Of a stretch of DNA of 64,000 bases, positions 24,960-36,173 are shown piece after piece. How positions within the stretch are numbered: the first letter of the stretch is position 1; each line of letters starts with the position of its first letter. This DNA comes from Mortierella alpina (taxonomy: Eukaryota > Mortierellomycota > Mortierellomycetes > Mortierellales > Mortierellaceae). Below the pieces are notes generated by a model. It was not told the DNA's origin, did not search any database, and saw only the letters and a list, made by a program, of their open reading frames with translations. The position numbers and the translations under genes are program-made. Location: NCBI GenBank assembly GCA_029449245.1, contig JANATF010000001.1:1364001-1428000 (forward strand). Direction: 5' to 3'.

Positions 24960-27751
24960 CCTGAAAAAAAAATGCATGCTCTGCCTCTTGCCATTCGGTT
25001 GTGTATGCCATGAAAGAAAAAGGCATATAGTAGTTGGTTGTTGAGAGCTGTGGATGAATATCATGGTAGTCCATGGCGATAAGCGCACTGCAGCTATCGT
25101 GAAAATTTCAGATAAGCACTTTCTGTCAGGACGCATGTCCATGGTTCCTGCAGCTTGATCTCCTGGGATCGGACTTTGGAAAATGAGCAAAACTGTAATT
25201 AAGGCAAAAAAAGTGGGTGATTCAAATCGGCGATTTTTGAGTTTTTGGTCTTCTGCGAGTTTTCTCCGACTGGCCAAAGGTGGTCCAGCTTGTCAGCCCT
25301 AGTCGTAAAATAAAAAAAATGGTGAGCAACATTTGCGAAAGTTGAGTCTCCGAGAAGGACCGCAGTAGACTTCATGTATTCCATCAGTGACCTCCACAAG
25401 TAGCGACGGCATGAGCATTGATGCTACCGCGAAGAGCTGCCTTTTTTTTGGTGAAGTTTGCAGAGAGAGTTATCATTTCAATGATGATGGTGGAGGTATT
25501 ATTTATTTTAAGTACTGCCTCATAATTGCAACAGCCATTCTTACATGGAATGGGTGATTAACACGGCACGTCTAGAAAAAATAGTGTGTGTGGCAGAGAA
25601 TGCGTGGTACCTTGATAGAAATCGAGGGTCTTCTCTGACATGCAACACGTTGGTAATACGATGGAATGTACGACCATTACCAACGATGCCGATCTACACA
25701 AACTATTACGCAATCAGTTTAGTGCTGTGGAGCATCAGGGAACGTGCCCTGAGGAACGGGGGCCGTGCTTCTGGGGGTACAGCACTACAGTATACAGTAG
25801 TGCGGTGGTTACCTATGGCCGGCAAGGGTATCCGAAACACGCGAATATGCAGGACCTTGGCAAGGGCGCAGACAGTGGTCACGGATTTAAGTTCCGAGGG
25901 CGCGGGACTTTACGTCTCTTGGACGTACCACGTACGCTGCCCAGCTATTATAGCTGATATTCGACTGGTCGAGTGTACCTGAGAGTTGGTCGTGTTTTCA
26001 TTGTTCCAGAGGCTTCTGGCGTACTGTAGTAGATACGAAGTAATAAGACTGAAGGATGTTAAAGAGTGCTGAACGATGCCCAGTGTGCGTCTCTTGACGT
26101 TTAGGTTTGCCTGTAGGAGGCGATATATTTATCCATGACCTCTCCATTTTCGTGCCTCGCGAGGTTTGTTTTGTCGGAAAAGCCAGGCCGAGCTGCTCGC
26201 TAAGACCTCCCTTACAAGATGCAAATTCATTGGACCAAGTGCTTGGTCAATGGGACGCGCGATCAACTTGAACCTAGGCACGATATCGAGGAGTCATAGC
26301 CGGGCGTTCCTGAAAGATTCTCAGGTTCTAGACTCGCGTGCGCTTTCCCATGATGTTTATGCTTGACAAAAAATGTTGACCAATCCGCGAACGAGAACAG
26401 CGTGCAGTTTTTCCATGAACATTCAAAGTCCTTGAGCCTCCCGGAAGAACCACTTGTCAAAAAGCAAACCTGATGGCTATTGGGTCGGCACAAATGAACG
26501 GCGGGAAAGCATGGGAACTAAACGGAGCAGAAAGCGTTCTCATAGGTCATCTTCTTTCGAGGAAAAACAAGTTGAAAACCCTGTGCATATCGAGGCCCTG
26601 AAATATATATGCACAAGCAAATTTGAGTCCAGCCTTGAGGATGCGTCATGAGAGCAAACAGTATCGCTTTCTCTCGATCGTGTTTGTGTGCATATGCATG
26701 ACATCTTTTCATAGGCCGCAACAGAAATGGACGAGAGAGGAAAGAGCAGAGCGCGTGGACACTGAGAAAATGATATTCGGCCGGAAGTAGGTCCGAGGAC
26801 ACTTTCTCATTCGTCCTGAACTGTCATTAAAGTTATATGCCATCCATGCAAGTCGTTTGGCACGCGATAGGCACGATCAAGGAGGAGCTACCAACGGCTA
26901 ACTTCTCCGAGCCGCTCGAGGTACTGTACATGTAGTGCATTTTTCACACATGTCTTACGTTATAGGACCCTGGCGGGGATGGTGGCTCGGACAGATGTTC
27001 ATGATCTTGATCTCATCGAGCCTGCATCTCATGCACATAAAGTAGGTGTGTAACCCCAGTGACGAGAACCCGGCAAAGCACTCAATGGAATATATTAATA
27101 CACCTCAGGCGCAAGTTACAGGTTGTGGCAGGGAAGGTAAAGATGGTGCAGTTGCAGGCGTGGTTCAAATGCATTGCCTCCTATATTATTTGTATCCGCA
27201 TAATGTTAGAACGGTATTGTACATGTGCTTCTTCCCCTTGTAGACCATGCCTGCTCTCGCTCTTTGTTTCTTACTTAAGGCTCCTTGGAGTGTGATCGGA
27301 CCCGCGAACGAAGGAAAGGGGGTGGGACGCTGTGTGATGCAATATCACTATGTTCCTCTTCGGAGCAAACTCCTTTTTTCGACGAAAATACTTTTGGCTG
27401 GTCTTGCGATGTCTTCACATCGGATTAGCAATGCATTGCCTCAGGCAAAAACAAAAGCTCTTCAACACATTTATGGTTTAGTTGACAGCTGATTATACTT
27501 CCATAGTCTTTGGAGGCCAGTTGTCCCAGGCTATGTAAAAGGGGCACTGTATCGTAATTGCGTTGAAAAGCTGGTCTTCGCACGATTCTGACCAACCATG
27601 GATGAGCGAGCTCATTGCTAAGAGCCGCTTGTTGTTTGTTGTTGTTGATGGGACCAAAGACGAACCAAAAAAGGCAGACTCGAGTCCAACCCGGCGCTCT
27701 TCGTCCCGTTTTGCTGCCTCCTTTGATCATGATCAAGCGTAACACTCTTCT

Positions 27752-27760
27752 TTTAAATAG
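27752..27760 (+). promoter_or_regulatory. TATA-like element of OPT copy 2
   Basis: TTTAAATAG about 140 bp before the start codon, followed by C/T-rich sequence. Confidence 0.5.
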
Positions 27761-27892
27761 GGTGGACTCGGTCCTATCGTTTCACCTTTTCTCTTTGTGA
27801 TTTTTCCAGACACCTTTATCTCCACCACCCTTGTCCTTCCTCTCGAGCCTTCTTGACTCACTATCCACCTTTCCGTCCCTTTTCGTACCAGC

Positions 27893-30228
27893 ATGGATAA
27901 AGAAGAGCTTCCCGCGGAGAAGCACACTTATGAGGAAGAGAAGTTCTCTCATGACCTCGAGCCACAAGTGCAGCTCGAGGAGGAGGATGATTCCCCAATC
28001 GAAGAAGTCCGTGTTACTGTCTCCAGTAAGTTCTGAACACCCTCTCCCCACTATATCCAGCTCACATCTCCATCCTCGCTTTGTACTTTGCCAGTCTCAT
28101 CGCATCCCTACCCTCGATCTCTCATCCAAGTACCATCCCACTCTCACGTATAGACATCGATGATCCGTCCTTGCCTTACAACACCTTCCGCATGTGGTTC
28201 CTCGGGCTCCTGTGGACCTGCATCATCTCCTTCGTCAACCAGTTTTTCTACCTTCGTCAAACCACCATTTCTATTGGGTACTCAGTCGTTGCTCTGCTGT
28301 CCTTGCCCATGGGTCATTTCATGGCCCGTGTCCTGCCTACCCGCCAGTTCAGCCTATTTGGATGGAGTTTCTCGTTGAATCCAGGCCCTTTCTCGATCAA
28401 GGAGCACGTCCTGATCGGCACCATGGTCGCCTGTAACAGTGGTACTGCCTACGCCGTCGATATTGTCATCCTACAAAAGATTTGGTACAACTCCGAGAAG
28501 CCCTTCATTGCTGGCATGTTTTTGGTCCTCACCACCCAGATCACTGGCTTTGCCATTGCGGGCGTCATCCGTCGATTCTTGGTGCGGCCGGCGCATATGA
28601 TTTGGCCCTCGACACTTGTCACAGCCTCGCTGTTCCGCTCCTTGCACGCCATGCAGGATGAAGATGATGACGGTCGAATGCCCAGGATTAAATATTTCTG
28701 TATCGTTGCCGGTGGCATGTTTTGCTACTACTGGCTCCCTGGCTTCATCTTCCCCACCATCGGTACCATTGCTTGGATCTGTTGGATCAATCCTGACAAT
28801 GTGGTCTTGTCCCAGCTCACGGGCTCTAATGGTCTCGGAATCGGTGTTATTGCCCTGGATTGGTCTGCTGCCTCTGCCTATGTCGCTCCCTTGGTCACCC
28901 CCTGGTTCGCTCAAGTCAACATCTTGGTCGGCTTCATTCTCGTGACTTATATCATGGTCCCTTGGGCTTACTACACGGATCTGTGGCACTCCAAGAACTT
29001 TCCTATTGTTACTGCTGTCTTATTCAAGGAGGACGGTTCTGAGTACAACAAAACTGCCATCTTGAACAGCGACGGCCTCATGGATGAGACTGCTTATCTT
29101 GCATATGGCCCCTTGCGCATGGACTCGTTCTTTGCACTGACCTACGGCATTGGTTTCGCCGGTCTCACTGCCACCGTTATGCACGTCGCCCTTTATAATG
29201 GATCAGAGATTATTGCACGCTGGAAGTCCGCACGTGCCGAGAACGAAGACATCCACTCTCGCCTGATGCGCGTCTACCCCGAGGTCCCCGACTGGTGGTA
29301 CGGTCTTCTCTTCGTTGTGACCTTGGCTCTGAGCTTTGTCACCTGTATCGTCTGGGATTACATGCCCTGGTGGGCTTTGATCTTGGCTATGGTTATCGCC
29401 GTCTTCTTTGTCCTTCCGGTCGGTATTGTCCAAGCGGTTACGAACCAGCAACCTGGTTTGAACATTGTCACTGAATACGTGATTGGTTACATGCTCCCTG
29501 GACACGCCATTGCCAACGTCACCTTCAAGACCTACGGCTACATCGTCAACGTTCAAGCACTCAACTTTGTATCGGATTTGAAGCTGGGACACTACATGAA
29601 GATTCCTCCTCAGATCATGTTTATGGCGCAGCTGGTCTCGTCAGTGTTCTCTTGTATCATCAATCTCGGCACTGCCACTTGGCTAATCAACACCCGTCCT
29701 GACGTCTGCACCCCTAAGGGTTACCCATTCACCTGCCGTTCCACCAAGACGTTTTATTCGGCTTCTATCATTTGGGGTGCTATTGGCCCTGCTCGTGTCT
29801 TTGGCACCAAGGATGGCGCTCTTTATGGCCCCGTCCAGTGGGGCTTCCTCGTCGGTGCACTCCTGCCTCTGCTCTCATGGATGCTCGCCAAAAAGTTCCC
29901 CAACGTGACGTGGCTCAAGTATGTCCACTGGCCCGTGTTGCTTGCCGCTACGTCCAACATGCCTCCAGCCCTTCCCTACATGTACACCAATGGACTTTTC
30001 ATCGGCTTCATCTTTGCCTTCCTGCTGAGACGTTACCGATATGGTTGGTGGTCGCGCTACAATTACCTGACATCCGCTGCACTGGATACGGGCGTGGCTA
30101 TATCTGGTCTGATCATCTTTTTCGCTATCCAATCCTGGGAGGGGGCGTTCCCATTCTGGTGGGGTAACCCTGAGGACGGCAACTTTGACCATTGCGCGCT
30201 CGGAGGTACCAATTACATGGGTCAGTAG
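27893..30228 (+). CDS. Oligopeptide transporter, OPT family (array copy 2)
   Basis: Two exons, 27893-28025 and 28154-30228; 735 aa. Same family and layout as copy 1: acidic N-terminus with EEEDDSPIEEVRVTV, phase-1 intron, NIDDPSLPYNTFRMWFLGL, then FSLNPGPFSIKEHV and LGHYMKIPPQIMF. It ends WWGNPEDGNFDHCALGGTNY, the usual OPT C-terminus. The start is the first Met in frame and sits after a C/T-rich leader. It is closest to copy 4 through much of the second half, where a 128-bp stretch differs at only two bases (see findings). Sense-strand codons are strongly C/T-ending, and the antisense strand stays open over long stretches in codon register, the mark of biased codon use. Confidence 0.96.
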
Positions 30229-32176
30229 GACCCTAACTTCTATGTATATATATAAATATAGTACTCACTACGCGACTCATGTCACCATGGCTCTTGAGGA
30301 CGTTGGAGAACGTGTATTTACATTATGGGCGGGCTTGAGAGAGCGATCCCCTGCATTCATAGAAGGACGTTGCACGGTCAAGTGTTTTACAAACAATGAA
30401 AAATAGACGAGTGTCGTCGAGAAGAGGAAACGCGGAGAAGTAAAGAAGGAGGTCGAAAAAGGTGGGCCGCCACGTATAGAAGAAGCGTGGAAGAAGTATA
30501 GAAGATGAAACACCCTCCACGGAGACGGAAGAATGATGAACAGGCTAAACAACAATCATGGCGGGCTATCTGGAATGTGTGTGGCAGGTCAAGAGCGCTA
30601 ATTGAGCGGCCGAAGTAGCCAGGCGAGAAATATGCCCGAGAAAAAAGTAGAGGGCGGGACACAAAACAGGGTCGGGGGTGGAAGTTGGGAAGCGCTGATT
30701 CGAGCACAAAAAAATTGTATACAAAAAAGGAGCAATCTTATCCGTTTCAGGGTTGCGGTCGGGGCATTCTTTGTATATGTTCAGCAAATGCCTGCATTTC
30801 CAAGGTGAAGTGTAGAAAGAGTGGATGCCAGAGCGAAAGAATGCAGCTCCAAGGCGGCACCAGAGTGAGCACGTACATGTACTGTGATGCCATGCCAGTG
30901 CATGAAGTTCTCTTAGGTGCTCCTGCATGGCCTGTATATTTGTTTTGCCTTACTCAGGAGTGGATACACAGGTTTAAAGCCAGGGGAAGGCTCTTGCTGT
31001 AGAACCTCAGTAGTCCAGGTTACACTGCTTTAAGAAGCGGAGCTTATGCCGACTACGGCACGAGTATCCGGGCCCATTTTGCTATCGATCCGCAGCGATT
31101 GCTACTTTACTAAGGGATGTGGAAAGCAAGATGCATATATTTTATGCATCACGCCATGAAGGAAGCACAAAGCGAGGGGTAAGATCCAAACACTCTGAAT
31201 AAACAATGCAATCAGCGCCCAAGCGATCGAAAGCTGTATTTTTTGCAACACCCCCTATTGTTCTGCTCCTGTCCCTGCAGCGGAATGACATGGTTCGAAA
31301 GATTCTTCTATTGTTTGCCGTTGACAACAAACGTATCGTTTTGCAATTACCGTAAACGGATGAAGATCATGCTAGCAACATGGATATGGAGCGCTGCACA
31401 CATGACAGGAGGTGTAGCCCTCTTCCCCGCGGACAATCGTTCGGCTCAAGCGCTATGGCATCAAACGGCAGGCTCTAGACGTTCCTTTTCGCTCAGCTGA
31501 GGGCACGGTTCGAGTTCTTTTGATTCAAACTCATTAACCTTTGTTGTTGGGTGCTCATTTTTTTTTATCTCGTCATCTTGCCACTCAACAGCTTGCTTAC
31601 CTGTGTTGTTGTTTGTGTGGTACCTGGAGTATCTTTTGTATCGTTTTTAAATGCCCGAGGTGAAGGACAGAGGCGCTATTTTGCTCTCCAGTCCCAATCA
31701 TATTCGTCACGTCCAGCTGGATCGGCGCCACGAGCACAGGCTGAAACGCATCTCCCTTAGTGTTTTGTTTGTTTTTGTCAGCCTTTGTACTTGTCAGATG
31801 CTCCAGGGGTGAATAGGGTTGACGGCACCCACAACTGCATTGCACTCAAAGCGTTTCCCCAAAGACTAGTGCGCCGTGGCCACTCAGAAGTGCCACCCGG
31901 TCCAGCAGTAAAAAAAACCCCCCTGGCCTGCCATTGGCATTTCCACGCATAAATAGCAAAGCACTCCTGCGTACTTTCTGCCTTTTGTTTCTTTAGGACT
32001 AAATTTTGAAAACCCCCTTCCTGGACTTTGGACGACAACCATCTCACTTCGGTCTGTGCCTATTGTTTCGATTTCGCTTATCTTCCTCTTCCTCTTCCTC
32101 TTCCTCTTCCTCGTACATTCCACCTCTTTGTCTTCTTTCGCGCACTCTCTTTCATCAATATCGACAGAAACACAAA
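30229..32176. other. Spacer between OPT copies 2 and 3
   Basis: About 1.95 kb. No open frame longer than about 120 codons and none with a motif. A perfect GTACATGTAC palindrome occurs near 30872. The copy 3 promoter lies at the right end, with a CTTCCTCTTCCT repeat just before the leader (about 32085-32112). Confidence 0.55.
31949..31956 (+). promoter_or_regulatory. TATA box of OPT copy 3
   Basis: ATAAATAG preceded by GC, about 228 bp before the start codon. Confidence 0.5.
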
Positions 32177-34587
32177 ATGGACAGACACGGGAAGCAAGAG
32201 TACGAGAGCGAGAAGCGCCACAATGACCCCGAGTCCCAACAACTACATTTCGAAGAGGAGGACGACTCTCCTATCGAAGAAGTTCGAGTTACAATCTCCA
32301 GTAAGTGCGTCCCTCTTTTATTACCCTTTCCACAAAATCCCCTCGGTGTCGCCTTGGTTCCTGACAGATCTTCCTCGTCACTTTCATCCACGCACAACAG
32401 ATCAAGATGACCCCACAATGGCGTGCAACACGTTCCGTATGTGGTTCCTCGGTCTTATCTGGACTGGTATCATCTCATTCATCAACCAGTTCTTCTACCT
32501 TCGCCAGACCCAGATTGGTGTTGGCTACTCGGTAGTAGCCCTTCTTTCGCTGCCCATGGGCCACTTTATGGCACGCGTACTGCCCACTCGCCAGTTCAAT
32601 ATTTTCGGCTGGACGTTCTCGTTGAACCCTGGCCCTTTCTCGATCAAGGAGCACGTCCTTATCGGAACCATGGTCGCCTGTAACAGTGGCACCCCATACG
32701 CTGTCGACATTATCATCCTGCAAAAGATCTGGTATAACTCTGAGAAGCCCTTCGTAGCTGGTTTGTTCTTGGTCCTCACTACTCAGATCACTGGCTTTGC
32801 CATTGCGGGTGTCATCCGTCGCTTCTTGATCCGCCCCGCACATATGATTTGGCCCTCGACTCTTGTCGTAGCTTCGCTCTTCCGCTCCCTCCATGCTCAA
32901 CAGCACGAGGAAGACCAAGGCCGCATGTCGCGAGGCAAATACTTTTCGATTGTTGCAGCCGCCATGTTCCTGTACTACTGGATCCCTGGTCTCATGTTCC
33001 CCACCATCGGAACCCTCGCTTGGATCTGCTGGATTAACCCCAAGAACGTTGTCCTCGCCCAGTTGACGGGAGCCCGCGGCCTCGGCATTGGTGTTATCTC
33101 CTTGGACTGGGCCGCCTACACGCCCATTGCGCCTCTGGTAACACCCTGGTTTGCTCAGGTCAACATCTTGGTGGGCTTTGTTGTTGTTGCTTGGATCGTT
33201 TGTCCTTGGGCATACTACACCAACTTGTGGGGCTCCAAGACCTTCCCCATCGTTACCGCGGAACTCTTCCAAGCCAACGGCTCCATGTACGACAAGTCCC
33301 AGATCATGGACAACGAAGGTCTTGTAGACGAGAAGCTTTATGTCGCGTATGGTCCTCTGCGCATGACCGCTTTCTTTGCCATGGCTTACGGTGTCGGCTT
33401 TGCGGGTCTGACTGCCACTCTCATGCATGTCTTCCTCTACAACGGACGAGAGATTTTGGACCGATGGCGCTCTGCCAATACCGAGGACGAGGATATCCAC
33501 TCGCGCCTTATGCGCTTCTACCCTGAAGTCCCCGACTGGTGGTACGGGCTGCTGTTTGCCGTCGCACTGGCCCTGAGTTTCGTCACATGCTGCGTCTGGG
33601 ACTACATGCCCTGGTGGGCTTTGATTTTGGCTTTGGGTCTTGCCTTGTTCTTTGTCCTCCCTGTCGGTATCGTCCAGGCTGTGACAAACCAACAACCCGG
33701 TATCAACATCATCACCGAGTACGTGATCGGCTACCTCCTTCCTGGTCATGCCATCGCCAACGTCACCTTCAAGACCTACGGCTACATTGTCAATGCTCAA
33801 GCGCTGCTCTTCGTACAAGATCTCAAGCTCGGACACTACATGAAAATTCCTCCTCAAATCATGTTCATGGCTCAGTTGGTCTCATCCGTCATCTCCTGCG
33901 TCGTCAACCTCGGAACCGCCACCTGGTTGATAAACACCCGCCCTAGTATCTGCACGGATGAAGGCTATCCATTCACCTGCAGATCCACGAGGACACTCTA
34001 CTCTACATCCGTCATCTGGTAGGTTTTGGGAACCAGCGCGAATAACAGAACGAGAAAAGGCGCGCCCGTTTTTCAATTATCTAACATTGCCACTTCCATT
34101 ATTTTTACATTTTTCGATCATTAGGGGTGCCATTGGACCAGCTCGTATGTTTGGAAACAAGGATGGTGCGATTTACACCTCTGTTCAGTGGGGTTTCCTC
34201 GTTGGTGCTCTCCTTCCTCTCATCTTCTGGACTCTTTCCAAGAAGTTCACGAATGTGACGTGGCTCAAGTATGTCCACTGGCCCGTGCTTCTCGCTGCCA
34301 CGTCCAACATGCCTCCAGCGCTCCCTTTCATGTACACCAACGGTCTCTTCGTTGGTTTCATCTTTTCCTTTGTGCTGAGACGTTACCGCTACAAGTGGTG
34401 GTCTCGGTACAACTACCTTACCTCGGCAGCATTGGATACCGGTCTGGTGCTCTCTGGTCTCGTCATCTTCTTTGCTATTCAGTCACAGAACGCCAACTTC
34501 CCATTCTGGTGGGGTAACCCAGAGGACGGTAATCTCGACCACTGTGCCCTTGCAAGCGCCAACTATAATGGCGAGTTCATGTTTTAA
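32177..34587 (+). CDS. Oligopeptide transporter, OPT family (array copy 3, extra intron)
   Basis: Three exons, 32177-32300, 32401-34018 and 34125-34587; 734 aa. Motifs are FEEEDDSPIEEVRVTIS, NQDDPTMACNTFRMW, FSLNPGPFSIKEHV and LGHYMKIPPQIMF. The second intron (34019-34124) interrupts the Trp codon of SVIW-GAIGP; the sister copies read straight through this place (SIIWGA or SVIWGA), so the intron is specific to this copy. Reading through it meets TAG at once, and removing it restores the family sequence exactly. The cytosolic loop (HEEDQGRMSRGKYF) and several membrane segments differ from copies 2 and 4 (for example LDWAAYTPIAPLVTPWFAQ), so substrate range may differ. Confidence 0.96.
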
Positions 34588-36173
34588 ATACCCACTTAGT
34601 CTAGTCTCCCCTACACCATTGTCCATAGTCCCTAATACCATAGCATCAATAGTAATAAGCATTTTTTGAAAGGATCTGACTCGGGAGAGGATGGAGATGC
34701 GCAGGAGTAGCAAGTGGAAACGACTGAATAACGTGTTGTATGTTGTGAGTGATATCTATCTTACGAGGCTCATGCTAGAGAGCGGAGATGTGATAGCAAT
34801 GCTGGGAGATGTGGTGAACAAGGTACGAGTCGTGGAGTTATAAACACCGCTTCAGCGGCAGTAGCGAAAACGGATCTGAATATGTGCCGCCTTTCCTGGT
34901 GCTTTTATACTCGTTTGGAGGGCGTTGATCAACCATGCCCGGCAGTTCTATTCCGTAGATGAAAACCATCATTCGCTCTCACGAAGCATCGAAGAACCAC
35001 GAATAGTCTAGCGTAAAGATCTAAGTAGCTTTTGTTTTAGGCCTTCATAGACTGCTCCGTGACTGATTGGTTTGGAGAAGGAAGGCGTCGGACATAACTT
35101 CCAATTAGGATCGCGTCCAAAAAGACGTCGGCTCAAGCATCCGAAGGACATAAATGACCTAATCTGCAAGAGACAATCAATGCACCTGTTTTCCCGGAGA
35201 GACCTATTGTGCTCTCTCAATGGTCTAGCTAAGTATCGAGCATATAATGGATATGGAAGTACAAAAATGGGTTCTGCTCATCCATTCGCCGACAGACATG
35301 GACTAGGTAACTGGCGTAACACAGCAGGATGGACAAAAAGCACGCCCAAAAGAAAATCATGCTTAAGGTTTCTGAGGAAGAAGTGTGCCGGCTCTCAAGT
35401 AAAAAAGCGAGATATCTCAGCCCTCATATTCCATTGCTCTATCACGCTGCCTTCTTTGAACATGGTATCACACGCACTTCTTAGCCCTCAAGGGAAAGAC
35501 AGGAAAGGAAGGAAAGGCTTCCTATTCGTTGTCGGCCGTGGCCTGTTGGACCAATATCTGTGTCTTTTAAGCCTTTTATGCTGTTTTACACTAGCATGCG
35601 CGATGTAAAAGGAAAGCTCAGGTCAAGCGACAGGGCAAACTGCAGCAGCCATCTCTGCTCTGCGACATGACAATAGCTCGATTGGTGTTTTCTTGTACTG
35701 TTACACTTGCGCATTCAGTCATTAAGACTATCTAACTGCCAGTTTCACGGCAGCCGGCAAAGTTCTCAACTACAGCGCTGCTTCATGGGAAGATTGCACA
35801 ACACCCAACATAATCAACCACAGTCATTTGCGGGCGCAATACATCGGTGTGAAGAAAAGTTTTTCCAGAACACTTCCCTTCCAGTATGCTGGCCATTGAT
35901 GTGCGGTCAGTCCTCTTAGACTTTAAAGCTCTCTCAATTGAAGTATCCATCAAGGAGTGCTCGTTGTTCGTGATGTATAAATATGCAGCTGAGATTGCTG
36001 GTACTTTCCTCTTTGCGAATCTCTTAGATATCACCACCCCTCCTACCCTCCATCCTTTCACTGTCCTTGTCGTTGACCCTCATCCGACATCCTTCTTCCA
36101 CTTTCCTTGCATTCATCCTACCCTCCTACCCTCCGATCCTCCCCCCTTCTCATCTCAACACTGAATCTTCACC
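34588..36173. other. Spacer between OPT copies 3 and 4
   Basis: About 1.6 kb. One open frame of 178 codons (35072-35608, + strand) is the longest in any spacer. It has a basic first half and a hydrophobic C-terminus but no recognised domain and no good promoter, so I leave it as doubtful. The copy 4 promoter is at the right end. Confidence 0.5.
35976..35983 (+). promoter_or_regulatory. TATA box of OPT copy 4
   Basis: TATAAATA 198 bp before the start codon, followed by a long CCTACCCTCC-type pyrimidine tract. Confidence 0.65.

Larger units (their letters stand above)
24898..27892. other. Spacer between OPT copies 1 and 2
   Basis: About 3 kb with no recognisable gene. A likely poly(A) signal for copy 1 lies at 24954-24959 (AATAAA). 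The longest open frame is 145 codons (25545-25982), without a motif. A 22-bp near-perfect dyad lies at 25782-25803. TGTACATG palindromic motifs occur near 26927 and 27218. The right end holds the copy 2 promoter. Confidence 0.55.

Noticed and set aside
25545-25982. 145-codon open frame between OPT copies 1 and 2
   Set aside because: No recognisable motif, overlapped by other frames of similar length.
31500-31530. GGTTCGAG, like a tRNA T-loop
   Set aside because: No matching stems, anticodon arm or acceptor stem could be drawn around it.
35072-35608. 178-codon open frame in the spacer between OPT copies 3 and 4
   Set aside because: No domain, no evident promoter or splice pattern, and composition like the surrounding spacer; kept only as a note.
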